This document shows, piece after piece, positions 1 to 7,362 of a stretch of 26,640 nucleotides of DNA; positions within the stretch are counted from its first letter, which is position 1, and every line of letters starts with the position of its first letter. A program made the translations under genes and the position numbers. Source of the stretch: JAAYZQ01 sp034428935 (GTDB lineage: Bacteria > Chloroflexota > Anaerolineae > JAAYZQ01). Under the pieces are notes generated by a model. That model was not told the DNA's origin. It was given only the letters and a program-made list of their open reading frames with translations, and made no database searches. The stretch is taken from positions 1 through 26,640 of the forward strand of contig DAOUHB010000250.1 in the NCBI GenBank assembly GCA_034428935.1, in the 5' to 3' direction.

Positions 1-1
1 G

Positions 2-940
2 GAATCGCGCCTTGCGCTGGAGCCGGACCCGGCGGGCGAGGGCCGCAGCCAGATCGTCCTGACCTACCCGCAGCTCTACGGCCAGGGGTTCGACCACAAG
101 ATGGTCAACCATCCCATCGGGCGCCAGGTGTGGCGCTGGAGCCCGGGCGCGGGGCGCTACGTACCCGCCGAGCAGAGCGTCGACCTGGAGGCCGGCGGCT
201 GGGGCCCCGAGATGCCGCCCACCGTGGAGGACCGGCTGCGCTGGCTGACCAACGAGGCCGAGGTCCTGTTCCGCAGCGGCGAGTACGGGCAGGCGGTGAC
301 GGGCTATGACGCCGTGCTGCGCCTGGCGGACGAGGAGGACTGGCAGCCGGGCGAGGGCGAGGGCAACTGGCCGGCCCTGGCCGCCTTCCGCCGGGCCGAG
401 GCCCTGCTGCTGAGCGATGACGCCGGGGAGGGCCGCGAGGAGATGGCGGCCGTGGCCGAGGCGTACGCGGGCGACCTGCTGGGCGAAATGGCCGCCGCCT
501 TCCTGGAAGGCTACGGCCAGGTCGGCGGGCCCGAAGCCGCCGCCCGGGGCGTGGCGGCCATGCAGGACGTGCCCCTCTGGGACCACTTCTATTACGAAGA
601 GCCGGGGGCGCTGCGCTTTCCCATGGACGCCGCGGGCATCCTCTATCCCGGCGCCGGGCTGGCGGCCTACCTGCAAGCCCATCCCGAGCTGGCGGCCGAC
701 CCCTCGGCGCTGCAAGCCGGGCTGACCGAAGCCGGCTATGCGGTGATGGACGTCATCCCGGCCGAAGCCGGAGCCGTAGAGATCCTGCTGGCGGCCCGGG
801 GGCCGTCGGATCCGGTCCTACAGAGCGGGAGCGAGCCGCCGCCCATTTCGTGGAGGCTGGCCCCGCCCAGCGAGGCGTGGCACGTGGCCCCGCCCGCGGG
901 CGAGGGCGGGGACGGCTGGCCGACGGTGGGCAGCTTCTAA
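2..940 (+). CDS. C-terminal part of an unidentified protein (5' end outside window)
   Basis: The reading frame is open from the first bases of the window, so the real start lies upstream. The first in-frame ATG (101) has no convincing ribosome binding site and is probably internal. About 312 residues are visible. The middle part is Ala/Glu-rich and helical, resembling a tetratricopeptide-like stretch (for example the segments around NEAEVLFRSGEYGQAVTGYD and LAAFRRAEALLLSDDAGEG), followed by a Pro/Ala-rich end. I do not recognise the family. The phrase IVLTYPQLYGQG near the visible start suggests an extracytoplasmic beta-domain upstream, as in proteins of the CapA/VCBS type, but this is a guess. 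Codon use matches the neighbouring genes. The stop is followed directly by REP repeats. Confidence 0.7.
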   Translation, partial: ESRLALEPDPAGEGRSQIVLTYPQLYGQGFDHKMVNHPIGRQVWRWSPGAGRYVPAEQSVDLEAGGWGPEMPPTVEDRLRWLTNEAEVLFRSGEYGQAVTGYDAVLRLADEEDWQPGEGEGNWPALAAFRRAEALLLSDDAGEGREEMAAVAEAYAGDLLGEMAAAFLEGYGQVGGPEAAARGVAAMQDVPLWDHFYYEEPGALRFPMDAAGILYPGAGLAAYLQAHPELAADPSALQAGLTEAGYAVMDVIPAEAGAVEILLAARGPSDPVLQSGSEPPPISWRLAPPSEAWHVAPPAGEGGDGWPTVGSF

Positions 941-950
941 CTGCGACCAC

Positions 951-1153
951 AAGCCGTTCGTAGTGCGCGATTCATCGCGCTGTAAACGCCTCGGCCGTTC
1001 GTAGTGCGCGATTCATCGCGCTGTAAACGCCTCGGCGCGCTCAAGCCCGCACGACGAACGCCGCCCCGGCCCATCCGCTCGCCCAAGCCGTTCGTAGTGC
1101 GCGATTCATCGCGCTGTGAACGCCTCGGCGCGCCCAAGCCCGCACAACGAACG
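951..1153. repeat. REP hairpin array left of the RAYT gene
   Basis: Three plus-oriented copies (951-981, 995-1022, 1085-1115) have the tag CCGTTCGTAGT followed by a 16-nt hairpin with stem GCGCGAT/ATCGCGC and loop TC. Two opposite-oriented copies (about 1038-1063 and 1127-1153) have stem GCGCGCT or GCGCGCC with AGCCCGC, loop CA, then a variant of ACTACGAACGG. The first two plus copies form an exact 41-bp tandem repeat (954-994 and 995-1035). Plus and minus copies alternate like the mosaic REP pairs (BIMEs) of enterobacteria. The region has no credible gene. Confidence 0.88.
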
Positions 1154-1169
1154 CCGCCCCGGCCACACC

Positions 1170-1766
1170 CTAGAAATCATCCCACCCCCGTCCAAAGTCG
1201 CGGACAGGATAACGAGTCCATAGATCCCGCAGCCACTCGCGGCCTTCCTGCTTCAGGTACCAATGCACGCTGCTCTCTGCCCAGTCATAGGGTGACTCTG
1301 CCCAACGATGTTTCACCGGATTATAATGCACATAGTTCAGGGTCGTGTAGTAGTGGGCAGGCGAGCGAATCGCTCGGTCTGCGAATCGATACCAGACCTT
1401 GCGACCAGGGCTCTTGTCCTCCAGGTTCCACTCTCGCGCCAGGGGACCGTGTACAAGGCGGAAGGTAGTTCCCAAGGCTCTGAAATCGGTGATCCGCGCC
1501 AGGAGATGGTAGTGGTTGGGCAAAATTGCCCAGGCACGGATCTCGACTCCCTCTGTAATAAACTTCTCAAACAGGTCATCGAGAAGCCTTTGCCTGCGTT
1601 CCGGGCTGGAGATGTGGCACTGGTGCTCGAAACAGGTGCACGTCAAGAGATAATACTCTTGATCTGGATACGGGTGCGGCGGAGAATGAGGCGGATAACC
1701 GTGGGCCAGGCGCTCCTCGACGAGCTTGGTACGTTCCGCAGGGCTTAATTTCCGATATTCGTACAA
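1170..1766 (-). CDS. REP-associated tyrosine transposase (RAYT, Y1/HUH family)
   Basis: This is a 198-residue single-strand-specific HUH endonuclease of the IS200/IS605 TnpA superfamily. The HUH motif is seen as PNHYHLL (His85 and His87), which binds the catalytic metal. The RAYT-typical segment NYVHYNPVKH (145 onward) contains the candidate nucleophilic tyrosines. Length is normal for RAYTs, which are domesticated, single-copy transposases thought to mobilise REP hairpins carrying a GTAG tetranucleotide next to the stem. The start is a TTG, chosen because an AGGAG lies 7 nt upstream. REP arrays with the expected GTAG tag flank the gene on both sides, so its substrate is very likely those repeats. 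There are no terminal inverted repeats of an ordinary IS. The gene looks intact, though activity cannot be judged from sequence. Confidence 0.93.
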   Translation of the reverse strand: MYEYRKLSPAERTKLVEERLAHGYPPHSPPHPYPDQEYYLLTCTCFEHQCHISSPERRQRLLDDLFEKFITEGVEIRAWAILPNHYHLLARITDFRALGTTFRLVHGPLAREWNLEDKSPGRKVWYRFADRAIRSPAHYYTTLNYVHYNPVKHRWAESPYDWAESSVHWYLKQEGREWLRDLWTRYPVRDFGRGWDDF

Positions 1767-1793
1767 GGTCTAGCTCCTTTCGTTGAGCCAGAG

Positions 1794-2020
1794 GCGTGCT
1801 AAAGCCCGCACTACCAATGGCGCACTGACCCGTCCGCTCCGTTAAGCCGTTCGTAGTGCGCGATTCATCGCGCTCAGAAGGCCACGGCGTGCTAAAGCCC
1901 GCACTACCAACGGCGCACTACCAACAGCGCACTGACCCGTCCGCTCGCTTAAGCCGTTCGTAGTGCGCGATTCATCGCGCTCAGAAGGCCACGACGTGCT
2001 AAAGCCCGCACTACGAACGG
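1794..2020. repeat. REP hairpin array right of the RAYT gene
   Basis: Two plus-oriented REPs (1844-1874 and 1951-1981; stem GCGCGAT/ATCGCGC, loop TC, tag CCGTTCGTAGT) alternate with three minus-oriented ones (1794-1820, 1887-1913, 1994-2020; stem GCGTGCT or ACGTGCT with AGCCCGC, loop AA, tail ACTACCAATGG, ACTACCAACGG or ACTACGAACGG). The spacing between plus copies is 107 bp. Adjacent plus and minus copies can also pair with each other through their tags, giving a larger cruciform. No gene is visible between 1767 and 2058. Confidence 0.88.
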
Positions 2021-2058
2021 CGCTCCGAACGGAACCGTGAACGGCTCTGCCAGAGCTC

Positions 2059-2958
2059 TCACCAATCCTTGCGCGTGTGGACGCCGGTGTAGCGCCGGGC
2101 AAAGCCGACGGACTCGTAGAGGGCGCGGGCGTCGACCTTGTCGTCAGAGACGACCAGGTTGACCCGCGCCACGCCCGTTTCCTGGAAAAACCAGCCCAGC
2201 GCGGCCTGCAACAGGCCGCGCCCGATGCCCTGCCGCCGGGCCTCGGGGCTGACCCCGATAAAGTCGACGATGCCCTCCCCCGATCCCAGCTCCAGGCTGG
2301 CGACGAGGTAACCCACCACCTGCCCGTCGCGGGCGTGGACAAAGGCATGGTAGTCGCCGCCCAGGCGGGCGAGGATGCCCTGGCCGGTAATCCAGGTCTC
2401 GGGAAAGGTAGCGTCGTGCAGGGCGGCAAAGGAGGGCGCCAGTGGCGCCCCTGCCTCGAGGGCGAGCACGCCGGGCACCGGGGGGCCGGCGGCGCCGGCC
2501 GGGGCGGGCGCGGAGTAGACGTGCACCAATGTCACCCGGCTAAAGCCGCGGGCCTGGTAAAAGGCGTTGCCCCGCTCGTTGGCGGCGTTCAAGAAGCTGT
2601 CCAGGCGGCGGATGGATGGGGACAGGCGGGCGGCCAGCTCGTCCAGGAGGGCAGCGGCCGTGGTCTCCCAGGCCTGGCCGTCCGCCAGTACAAAGGGGCC
2701 CCGTAGCCAGCCCCGGCCCATCTCCTCGTCCAGCTCGCTGCCCAGGGCGCCCACCAGGCGATCTCCGTCGTGGGCCAGCACGAAGCACAGTTCGCCGTTG
2801 CTGTGGAGGGTGGACATCTCCTCGTATACGGCCCGTTCCGACTCGCCGGTCTCGCTGTGGATGCACTGCGTTTCCGGATTCCGGTTCTGCCCGGCGATGA
2901 GCGCCGCCAGGGCCGCCAGGTCGCGCTCCTCCGCCAGGCGCAGGGTCAGCTCGTTCAT
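2059..2958 (-). CDS. Tandem GNAT-family N-acetyltransferase
   Basis: The 299-residue protein contains two GNAT folds in tandem. The N-terminal copy (about 1-140) starts LTLRLAEERDLAALAALI and has the beta-4 region ELCFVLAHDGDRLVGAL. The C-terminal copy has DGQVVGYLVA, FIGVSPEARRQGIGRGLLQAA (the acetyl-CoA pyrophosphate loop, R-R-Q-G-I-G) and ALYESVGFARRYT near the end. Only the second copy has a clear Q/RxxGxG loop, so the first is probably degenerate. The substrate cannot be told. An upstream in-frame start exists, but ATG 2958 has AGGAGG 8 nt before it and a promoter just upstream. The gene is monocistronic and divergent from the carrier gene. Confidence 0.88.
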   Translation of the reverse strand: MNELTLRLAEERDLAALAALIAGQNRNPETQCIHSETGESERAVYEEMSTLHSNGELCFVLAHDGDRLVGALGSELDEEMGRGWLRGPFVLADGQAWETTAAALLDELAARLSPSIRRLDSFLNAANERGNAFYQARGFSRVTLVHVYSAPAPAGAAGPPVPGVLALEAGAPLAPSFAALHDATFPETWITGQGILARLGGDYHAFVHARDGQVVGYLVASLELGSGEGIVDFIGVSPEARRQGIGRGLLQAALGWFFQETGVARVNLVVSDDKVDARALYESVGFARRYTGVHTRKDW

Positions 2959-2981
2959 GGTTCTCCCCTCCTGCTTTGCGG

Positions 2982-3010
2982 AAGATAGCACAGCTCGGGC
3001 GGGGTGTCAA
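2982..3010 (-). promoter_or_regulatory. Sigma-70-type promoter for the tandem GNAT gene
   Basis: Read on the minus strand: TTGACA (3010-3005), 17-bp spacer, TATCTT (2987-2982). The predicted transcript start is about 17 nt upstream of the ATG at 2958, leaving room for the AGGAGG ribosome site. Confidence 0.75.
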
Positions 3011-3147
3011 GCGCGCCGGGAACGGGCGCAAGATATGCGCCAAAACGGCAGAACTGGCTTGTTTTGAGAGGGCGGGGATTGTTATCCGCGCCGAGCAGGG
3101 GCAGGTTCGTGCCGGATCTGGAAATGCCGGAGCCGGGCGCCGGCGAT

Positions 3148-3176
3148 TTGCGGCCGGCGGGCAGCCGTGATATACT
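3148..3176 (+). promoter_or_regulatory. Sigma-70-type promoter for the YfcC-like carrier
   Basis: TTGCGG (3148-3153), 17-bp spacer, TATACT (3171-3176). The leader to the ATG at 3226 is about 43 nt. The divergent region 2959-3225 holds this promoter and the one for the GNAT gene, and no other gene is seen. Confidence 0.65.
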
Positions 3177-3225
3177 GCCCGGGACGCTGTGCAGGCGAGC
3201 GGTTCTTTCGAGGAGGAGAGACGTC

Positions 3226-4674
3226 ATGGAGCAACCCGCGGGAGTGCAGATCGGCAAGCGAGCCTTTTTCCAATCCCTGATCATCCTGTTCGTCCTGATG
3301 CTGGGCGCCGGGGTCCTGACGCTGACGGTGCCCGCCGGCCAGTACGACCGCACGCTCGTGGAGGGGCGGGAGGTCATCGAGCCCGACTCCTTTCGCCAGA
3401 CCGAGCGGCCCGACTATCCCGCCTGGCGCTGGCTGACGGCGCCGGTGGAGGTGTTGTGGGGGCCCGACAGCCTGACCATCATCACCATCCTGGTCTTCTT
3501 GCTCATGGTGGGCAGCGCCTTTGCCGTCATGGACCGCAGCGGCATCCTCAAGGCGGCCATCGGGCGCATCGTGCGGGCCTTTGGCGGGCGAAAGTATCTC
3601 CTGCTCCTGGTCGTGAGCCTGTTCTTTATGCTCCTGGGCGCCTTTTTCGGCATTTTCGAGGAGGTGGTGCCCCTGGTGCCGCTGATGATCGCCCTGGCCT
3701 ACATGCTGGGCTGGGACTCGTTGGTGGGCCTGGGCATGAGCATCCTGGCCACGAACCTCGGCTTCTCGGCGGCCATCACCAATCCCTTCACCCTGGGAGT
3801 GGCCCAGAAGCTGGCCGGCCTGCCTCTCTTTTCCGGGGCCTGGCTGCGGGTGCTCATCTTCCTGGTCGTATACGCGGTGCTGGCCGTCTTTCTGGTGTGG
3901 TACGCCCATAAGATCGACCGCTCGCCCGAGGCCTCGCCCGTCTTTGCCGGCGACCGGGAGGCGCGGTCCAGGTACGCGGGCGCGGACCTGGCGGCCGGGG
4001 CGCCGTCGGCCCAACTCGGCCGGGCCGGCGCGTGGCTCCTGGCATGCCTGGCCCTCATCGGCGTCGTGCTCGTGGCCGCGCCGTTCGTCCCCCCGCTCTC
4101 CCAGTTCTCGCTGCCGCTGGTGGGCGTGCTGTTCTTTGCCGCCGGGGTCGGCGCCGGGTGGCTGTCGGGCATGGGCGGCCGGGCCCTGGGCAAGGCCGTC
4201 GTGCAAGGGCTGGCGGGCATTGCCCCCAGCATCCCCCTCATCCTCATGGCGGCCAGCATCAAGCACATCGTCGCCGGGGGCGGCATCATGGATACCATCC
4301 TGCATGGGGCATCGACGGCGTTCTCGTCGGCCAGCCCCGTGGCGGCCGTGCTGCTGGTCTACCTGCTGGCGCTGGTCATCGAGTTTTTCGTGGCTTCGGG
4401 CTCGGCCAAGGCATTCCTGGTCATGCCCATCCTGTTGCCCCTGGGCGACCTGGTGGGGGTGACGCGCCAGGCAACCGTCACGGCCTATTGCTTCGGCGAC
4501 GGCTTTTCGAACCTGGCCTATCCCACCAACCCGGTGCTCCTCATCTGCCTGGGCCTGACGGTGGTCAGCTATCCCATCTGGCTGCGGTGGACGGCGCGCC
4601 TGTGGCTGGCCATGCTGGCCGTGACCGTCGTCTTTTTGGCCATCGCCGTGGGCATCGGTTACGGGCCATTCTGA
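3226..4674 (+). CDS. YfcC/DcuC-family membrane carrier
   Basis: This is a 482-residue polytopic membrane protein of the YfcC group (DcuC/C4-dicarboxylate carrier superfamily, related to arginine/ornithine and short-chain acid carriers). Roughly 11-12 hydrophobic segments are visible, from SLIILFVLMLGAGVLTLTVP near the N terminus to LAMLAVTVVFLAIAVGIGYG at the end. Family hallmarks are VPAGQYDR after the first segment, the hairpin region FFGIFEEVVPLVPLMIALA, GFSAAITNPFTLGVAQ, and EFFVASGSAKAFLVMPILLPL followed by DGFSNLAYPTNP. A charged cytoplasmic loop (about 230-260) splits the two halves. ATG 3226 is preceded by AGGAGGAG 7 nt away, while earlier in-frame starts lie upstream of the promoter. 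The transported substrate is unknown. It is transcribed alone and converges with the next gene. Confidence 0.85.
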   Translation: MEQPAGVQIGKRAFFQSLIILFVLMLGAGVLTLTVPAGQYDRTLVEGREVIEPDSFRQTERPDYPAWRWLTAPVEVLWGPDSLTIITILVFLLMVGSAFAVMDRSGILKAAIGRIVRAFGGRKYLLLLVVSLFFMLLGAFFGIFEEVVPLVPLMIALAYMLGWDSLVGLGMSILATNLGFSAAITNPFTLGVAQKLAGLPLFSGAWLRVLIFLVVYAVLAVFLVWYAHKIDRSPEASPVFAGDREARSRYAGADLAAGAPSAQLGRAGAWLLACLALIGVVLVAAPFVPPLSQFSLPLVGVLFFAAGVGAGWLSGMGGRALGKAVVQGLAGIAPSIPLILMAASIKHIVAGGGIMDTILHGASTAFSSASPVAAVLLVYLLALVIEFFVASGSAKAFLVMPILLPLGDLVGVTRQATVTAYCFGDGFSNLAYPTNPVLLICLGLTVVSYPIWLRWTARLWLAMLAVTVVFLAIAVGIGYGPF

Positions 4675-4688
4675 GGCGGGGGCCCGCC
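4675..4688. terminator. Short GC hairpin between convergent genes
   Basis: GGCGGG-GG-CCCGCC lies directly after the carrier stop codon in the 23-bp gap between two convergent genes. It has no T tract, so the terminator role is an inference from position. Confidence 0.3.
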
Positions 4689-4697
4689 CCGGCCGCG

Positions 4698-5147
4698 TCA
4701 GCCCCTGACCTCGTCCCGGGCCGGCAGGACCCAGGCCTGCGGGTGGCGGACAAAGCCGACGTGGGGATAGTAGCCGGCGGCGGCGGGAGCGGCGAGGAGC
4801 ACGATCTTGGCCCGCGGCCCCAGCGCCTCCTGGGTGCGGCGGATAAGCTCGGTGCCAATGCCCTGCCGCTGATGGTCGCCGTGAACCGCCAGGTCGGCCA
4901 GGTAGGCCACGTAGCAAAAGTCGGTCAGCGTCCGCGCAATTCCCACCAGCCGATCTTCCTGCCAGGCGGAGATGACCAGGTTGGCGTGGCGCAGCATGTC
5001 GGCCATGCACGCCCGGTCGGCGACGGGCCGGCGCATGCCCAGCGTCGAGGCGTGATACAGCTCGATCACGGCGTCCAGGTCCAGGTCATTGCCGGTGCGA
5101 TACGTCACAGGCCCCTCCGGCGCGGGGCTCGGTCCCAGGGTCATCAT
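4698..5147 (-). CDS. GNAT-family N-acetyltransferase
   Basis: The protein has about 149 residues and a single GNAT domain. Visible parts are the N-terminal helix region DLDAVIELYHASTLGMRRP, the strand NLVISAWQEDRLVGIARTLTD, the signature YLADLAVHGDHQRQGIGTELI (acetyl-CoA loop Q-R-Q-G-I-G-T) and the C-terminal YYPHVGFVRHPQAWVL. It resembles the small YjaB/PhnO-like acetyltransferases, and the substrate is unknown. Two adjacent ATG codons (5147 and 5144) follow GGGAGGG. The second has the better spacing, so the start could be 3 nt shorter. A farther upstream GTG lacks a ribosome site. A promoter lies at 5177-5205. Confidence 0.88.
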   Translation of the reverse strand: MMTLGPSPAPEGPVTYRTGNDLDLDAVIELYHASTLGMRRPVADRACMADMLRHANLVISAWQEDRLVGIARTLTDFCYVAYLADLAVHGDHQRQGIGTELIRRTQEALGPRAKIVLLAAPAAAGYYPHVGFVRHPQAWVLPARDEVRG

Positions 5148-5176
5148 TCCCTCCCGGTCGTTTCGAGTGCCGTGGA

Positions 5177-5205
5177 ACCATAGCACAGGTTGCGCACCCT
5201 GTCAA
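5177..5205 (-). promoter_or_regulatory. Sigma-70-type promoter for the single GNAT gene
   Basis: Minus strand TTGACA (5205-5200), 17-bp spacer, TATGGT (5182-5177). The -10 is a weak match but the -35 is perfect and the spacing ideal. Confidence 0.6.
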
Positions 5206-5253
5206 TGGCACTCCAAGGGCTTCTGGCGGCCCGGTTTTGAGCCTTCGCACCGT

Positions 5254-5282
5254 TTGCCCTCCAGCGTGCATCGGTCTATAAT
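5254..5282 (+). promoter_or_regulatory. Sigma-70-type promoter for the membrane DUF362 gene
   Basis: TTGCCC (5254-5259), 17-bp spacer, perfect TATAAT (5277-5282). The implied leader to ATG 5395 is about 105 nt. Confidence 0.65.
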
Positions 5283-5394
5283 GGCACGTGGCAGTAGTTG
5301 GCAAGGACGCTGAAATCCGCCGTGGCAGCGTCCCTTGCACGAATCTGCGTTCGGTGCCTGCTGGCCGGGCGCTGGAAAGGGCACAATTGTTGCC

Positions 5395-7080
5395 ATGGAG
5401 AAGCAAAGCAATAAGTTGTTCGCACGCTGCCCGCGGACCGGCCGGCTCGTCCTCGGGCGGGAATGGAGTCGCCGCTGGGGGGCGGCGTTGTTTCCCCTCG
5501 CCGGGCTGGCCTCGCTGATCTGGTTCCTGGTGCGCGTCGTACCAAAACCCAGCCGGGCGGGCTATCCCTGTCAGCGGGTGGCGGCGCCCCTGGCCTCCAG
5601 TTTCGTCCTGTGGCTGCTGGCCGTGGCCGGCTCGGCCGTGGCCTTTGGCCGGGCCCGGCTGCAGTTCCGCCAGGCGCGCGTCGTCGCCGGGGCGATCTGC
5701 CTGGTGCTGGCCGTGGGCGGCATCGCCGCGGCGGTGTGGACGATGGAAACGCCGGCCCAGGCGGCCTATGCCCCTCACCCGGCGAACCAGCCCATCGGCG
5801 TGCCCCGGGGCCTGGCGCCCGGGCGCGTGGTGTGGGTCCACGACCCGGCCGTGACGGACTGGGCAGGCCCGGACTCGGAGACCATGTGGTACGAGCACGT
5901 CGACCAGGCCGTGGCCGAGGGCATGATGTCGCGGGCGCTGCGGCGCTACGCCGACGCCGCCGGGGACGAGGCAGCCTGGCAGGCCATCTTTGAGCATTTC
6001 AACAGCGGCCGGGGCTACGGGGCAGGCGAAAAGGTTGCCATCAAGATCAACCTGGTGACGACCAACATCCGCATGCCGGTGGTGGACGAGAACTATGACC
6101 CCATCGAATGGGGAGACGTCTCGTTTGATTCCATCGCCAACAGCCCGCAGTTCCTCCACGCCCTCCTCGATCAACTGGTGAACGTCGTCGGCGTCGCCGA
6201 GGACGACATCACGGTCGGCGACCCCACGGGCCTGTTCGTCAACTTTCTGTACGAGCCGCTGCACGCCGACTTTCCGGGCGTGCACTACCTGGACAACCGC
6301 GGCGCCCAGGGTCGCACGCGGGCCGAGTACAGCGACGTGCGGTTTCACTGGAGCACGTCAGCGGCCAACGGCACCACGGAGGATTTCATCCCCAGCGCCT
6401 TTGCCGAGGCGGATTACCTCATCAACTTTGCCGTGCTGAAAAGCCACGACATGGCCGGCATCACGGTCGGGGCCAAGAACCACTACGGCTCGCTGCTGCG
6501 CAACCCCGACGGCTGGACGCGGGACGGGAACAATACCGGGTCGGCACCCTACAACGGCTACTATGACATGCACGCCTCGCTGCCGGTGTACGAGGGGCAG
6601 ATGGGACGCTACCGCGCCCTGGTGGACCTGATGGGCCACGAGGAGCTGGGGGGCAAGACCCTGCTGTACCTGGTGGACGGCATCTATGGCGGCCTGCGCT
6701 ACCACGGCACGCCCTCCACGTGGTCCATGCCCCCCTTTAACGACGACTGGCCGTCCAGCCTCTTCCTGTCGATGGACGGCGTGGCCGTGGACTCGGTGGC
6801 GCGCGATTTCCTCGAGCAGCAGTGGCCGATAGACGCGCTCCTGGCCGAGGGAGTGGAGGACTATCTCCACGAGGCTGCCCTCGCCGACAATCCGCCCTCG
6901 GGCACGTACTATGACCCGGAGGGCGACGGCAGCCGCATGGCGAGCCTGGGCGTGCACGAGCACTGGAACAACATCCTGGACAAGCAGTACACGGGCAACT
7001 CTGATCCCGGGGAGGGGATCGAGCTCGTCACCCCTTTCCAGATGGAGCGCACGATCTACCTGCCGCTGATCGTGCGCTGA
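5395..7080 (+). CDS. Membrane-anchored DUF362 protein
   Basis: The protein has 561 residues. The N terminus carries three hydrophobic segments (around ALFPLAGLASLIWFLVRVV, FVLWLLAVAGSAVAFG and VVAGAICLVLAVGGIAAAVW), so the remaining 400 or so residues probably lie outside the membrane. The large domain matches DUF362: GEKVAIKINLV, DITVGDPTG, DYLINFAVLKSHDMAGITVGAKNHYGSLL and DGVAVDSVARDF are the usual conserved blocks. DUF362 is often linked to ferredoxin-like proteins, but no CxxC cluster is present here. The last residues, TIYLPLIVR, are the short hydrophobic tail I associate with secreted Chloroflexota proteins. ATG 5395 is used because upstream codons in frame lack a ribosome site; the site before 5395 is also weak. 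The biochemical function is unknown. Confidence 0.85.
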   Translation: MEKQSNKLFARCPRTGRLVLGREWSRRWGAALFPLAGLASLIWFLVRVVPKPSRAGYPCQRVAAPLASSFVLWLLAVAGSAVAFGRARLQFRQARVVAGAICLVLAVGGIAAAVWTMETPAQAAYAPHPANQPIGVPRGLAPGRVVWVHDPAVTDWAGPDSETMWYEHVDQAVAEGMMSRALRRYADAAGDEAAWQAIFEHFNSGRGYGAGEKVAIKINLVTTNIRMPVVDENYDPIEWGDVSFDSIANSPQFLHALLDQLVNVVGVAEDDITVGDPTGLFVNFLYEPLHADFPGVHYLDNRGAQGRTRAEYSDVRFHWSTSAANGTTEDFIPSAFAEADYLINFAVLKSHDMAGITVGAKNHYGSLLRNPDGWTRDGNNTGSAPYNGYYDMHASLPVYEGQMGRYRALVDLMGHEELGGKTLLYLVDGIYGGLRYHGTPSTWSMPPFNDDWPSSLFLSMDGVAVDSVARDFLEQQWPIDALLAEGVEDYLHEAALADNPPSGTYYDPEGDGSRMASLGVHEHWNNILDKQYTGNSDPGEGIELVTPFQMERTIYLPLIVR

Positions 7081-7162
7081 AAGCCAGGGACCGGGACGTG
7101 ATGCCGAGGGGCAAACCGGACAGGCTGCCCCGGTAGGAGTACAAGGCAGAATTTTTGACCGA

Positions 7163-7191
7163 GCAGGGCCGGCAAACAGAGCCGGCCCTGC
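7163..7191. terminator. Terminator-like hairpin after the DUF362 gene
   Basis: A perfect 11-bp stem GCAGGGCCGGC/GCCGGCCCTGC with a 7-nt loop lies 82 nt downstream of the stop. It has no T run on the plus side. On the minus side it is followed by a short T-poor stretch, so intrinsic termination is plausible but not certain. The rest of 7081-7362 holds the next promoter and no gene. Confidence 0.5.
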
Positions 7192-7303
7192 TTCGCGTCC
7201 GAATGACGATCCTTCCGGGCACGGAGGCTCGCGGAGGTCCGAGCGGCAACCACGGTTATCCTGGTGGGCCCAAGAGCGTCGGCCAAGCGCTGGAGATGCG
7301 TGC

Positions 7304-7332
7304 TTGACAGCGGCGGGGTCCCAGGCTATACT
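7304..7332 (+). promoter_or_regulatory. Strong sigma-70-type promoter for the DUF3160 lipoprotein
   Basis: Perfect TTGACA (7304-7309), 17-bp spacer, TATACT (7327-7332). The predicted leader is about 24 nt and contains AGGAGG just before the ATG at 7363. Confidence 0.85.
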
Positions 7333-7362
7333 GGAAGGGATCAGACATCAAGGAGGAAAGGG

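Noticed and set aside
937..1137. Short open frames in the REP arrays
   Set aside because: They are repeated peptides from REP units (such as RDESRTTNG) without ribosome sites.
1170..1766. Ordinary IS200/IS605 insertion sequence
   Set aside because: No TnpB and no IS ends; REP arrays with a GTAG tag and the YNPVKH motif fit a RAYT better.
3082..5010. Long minus-strand open frame over the YfcC-like gene
   Set aside because: Shadow of the carrier gene; no hydrophobic pattern or family motif, low-complexity composition.
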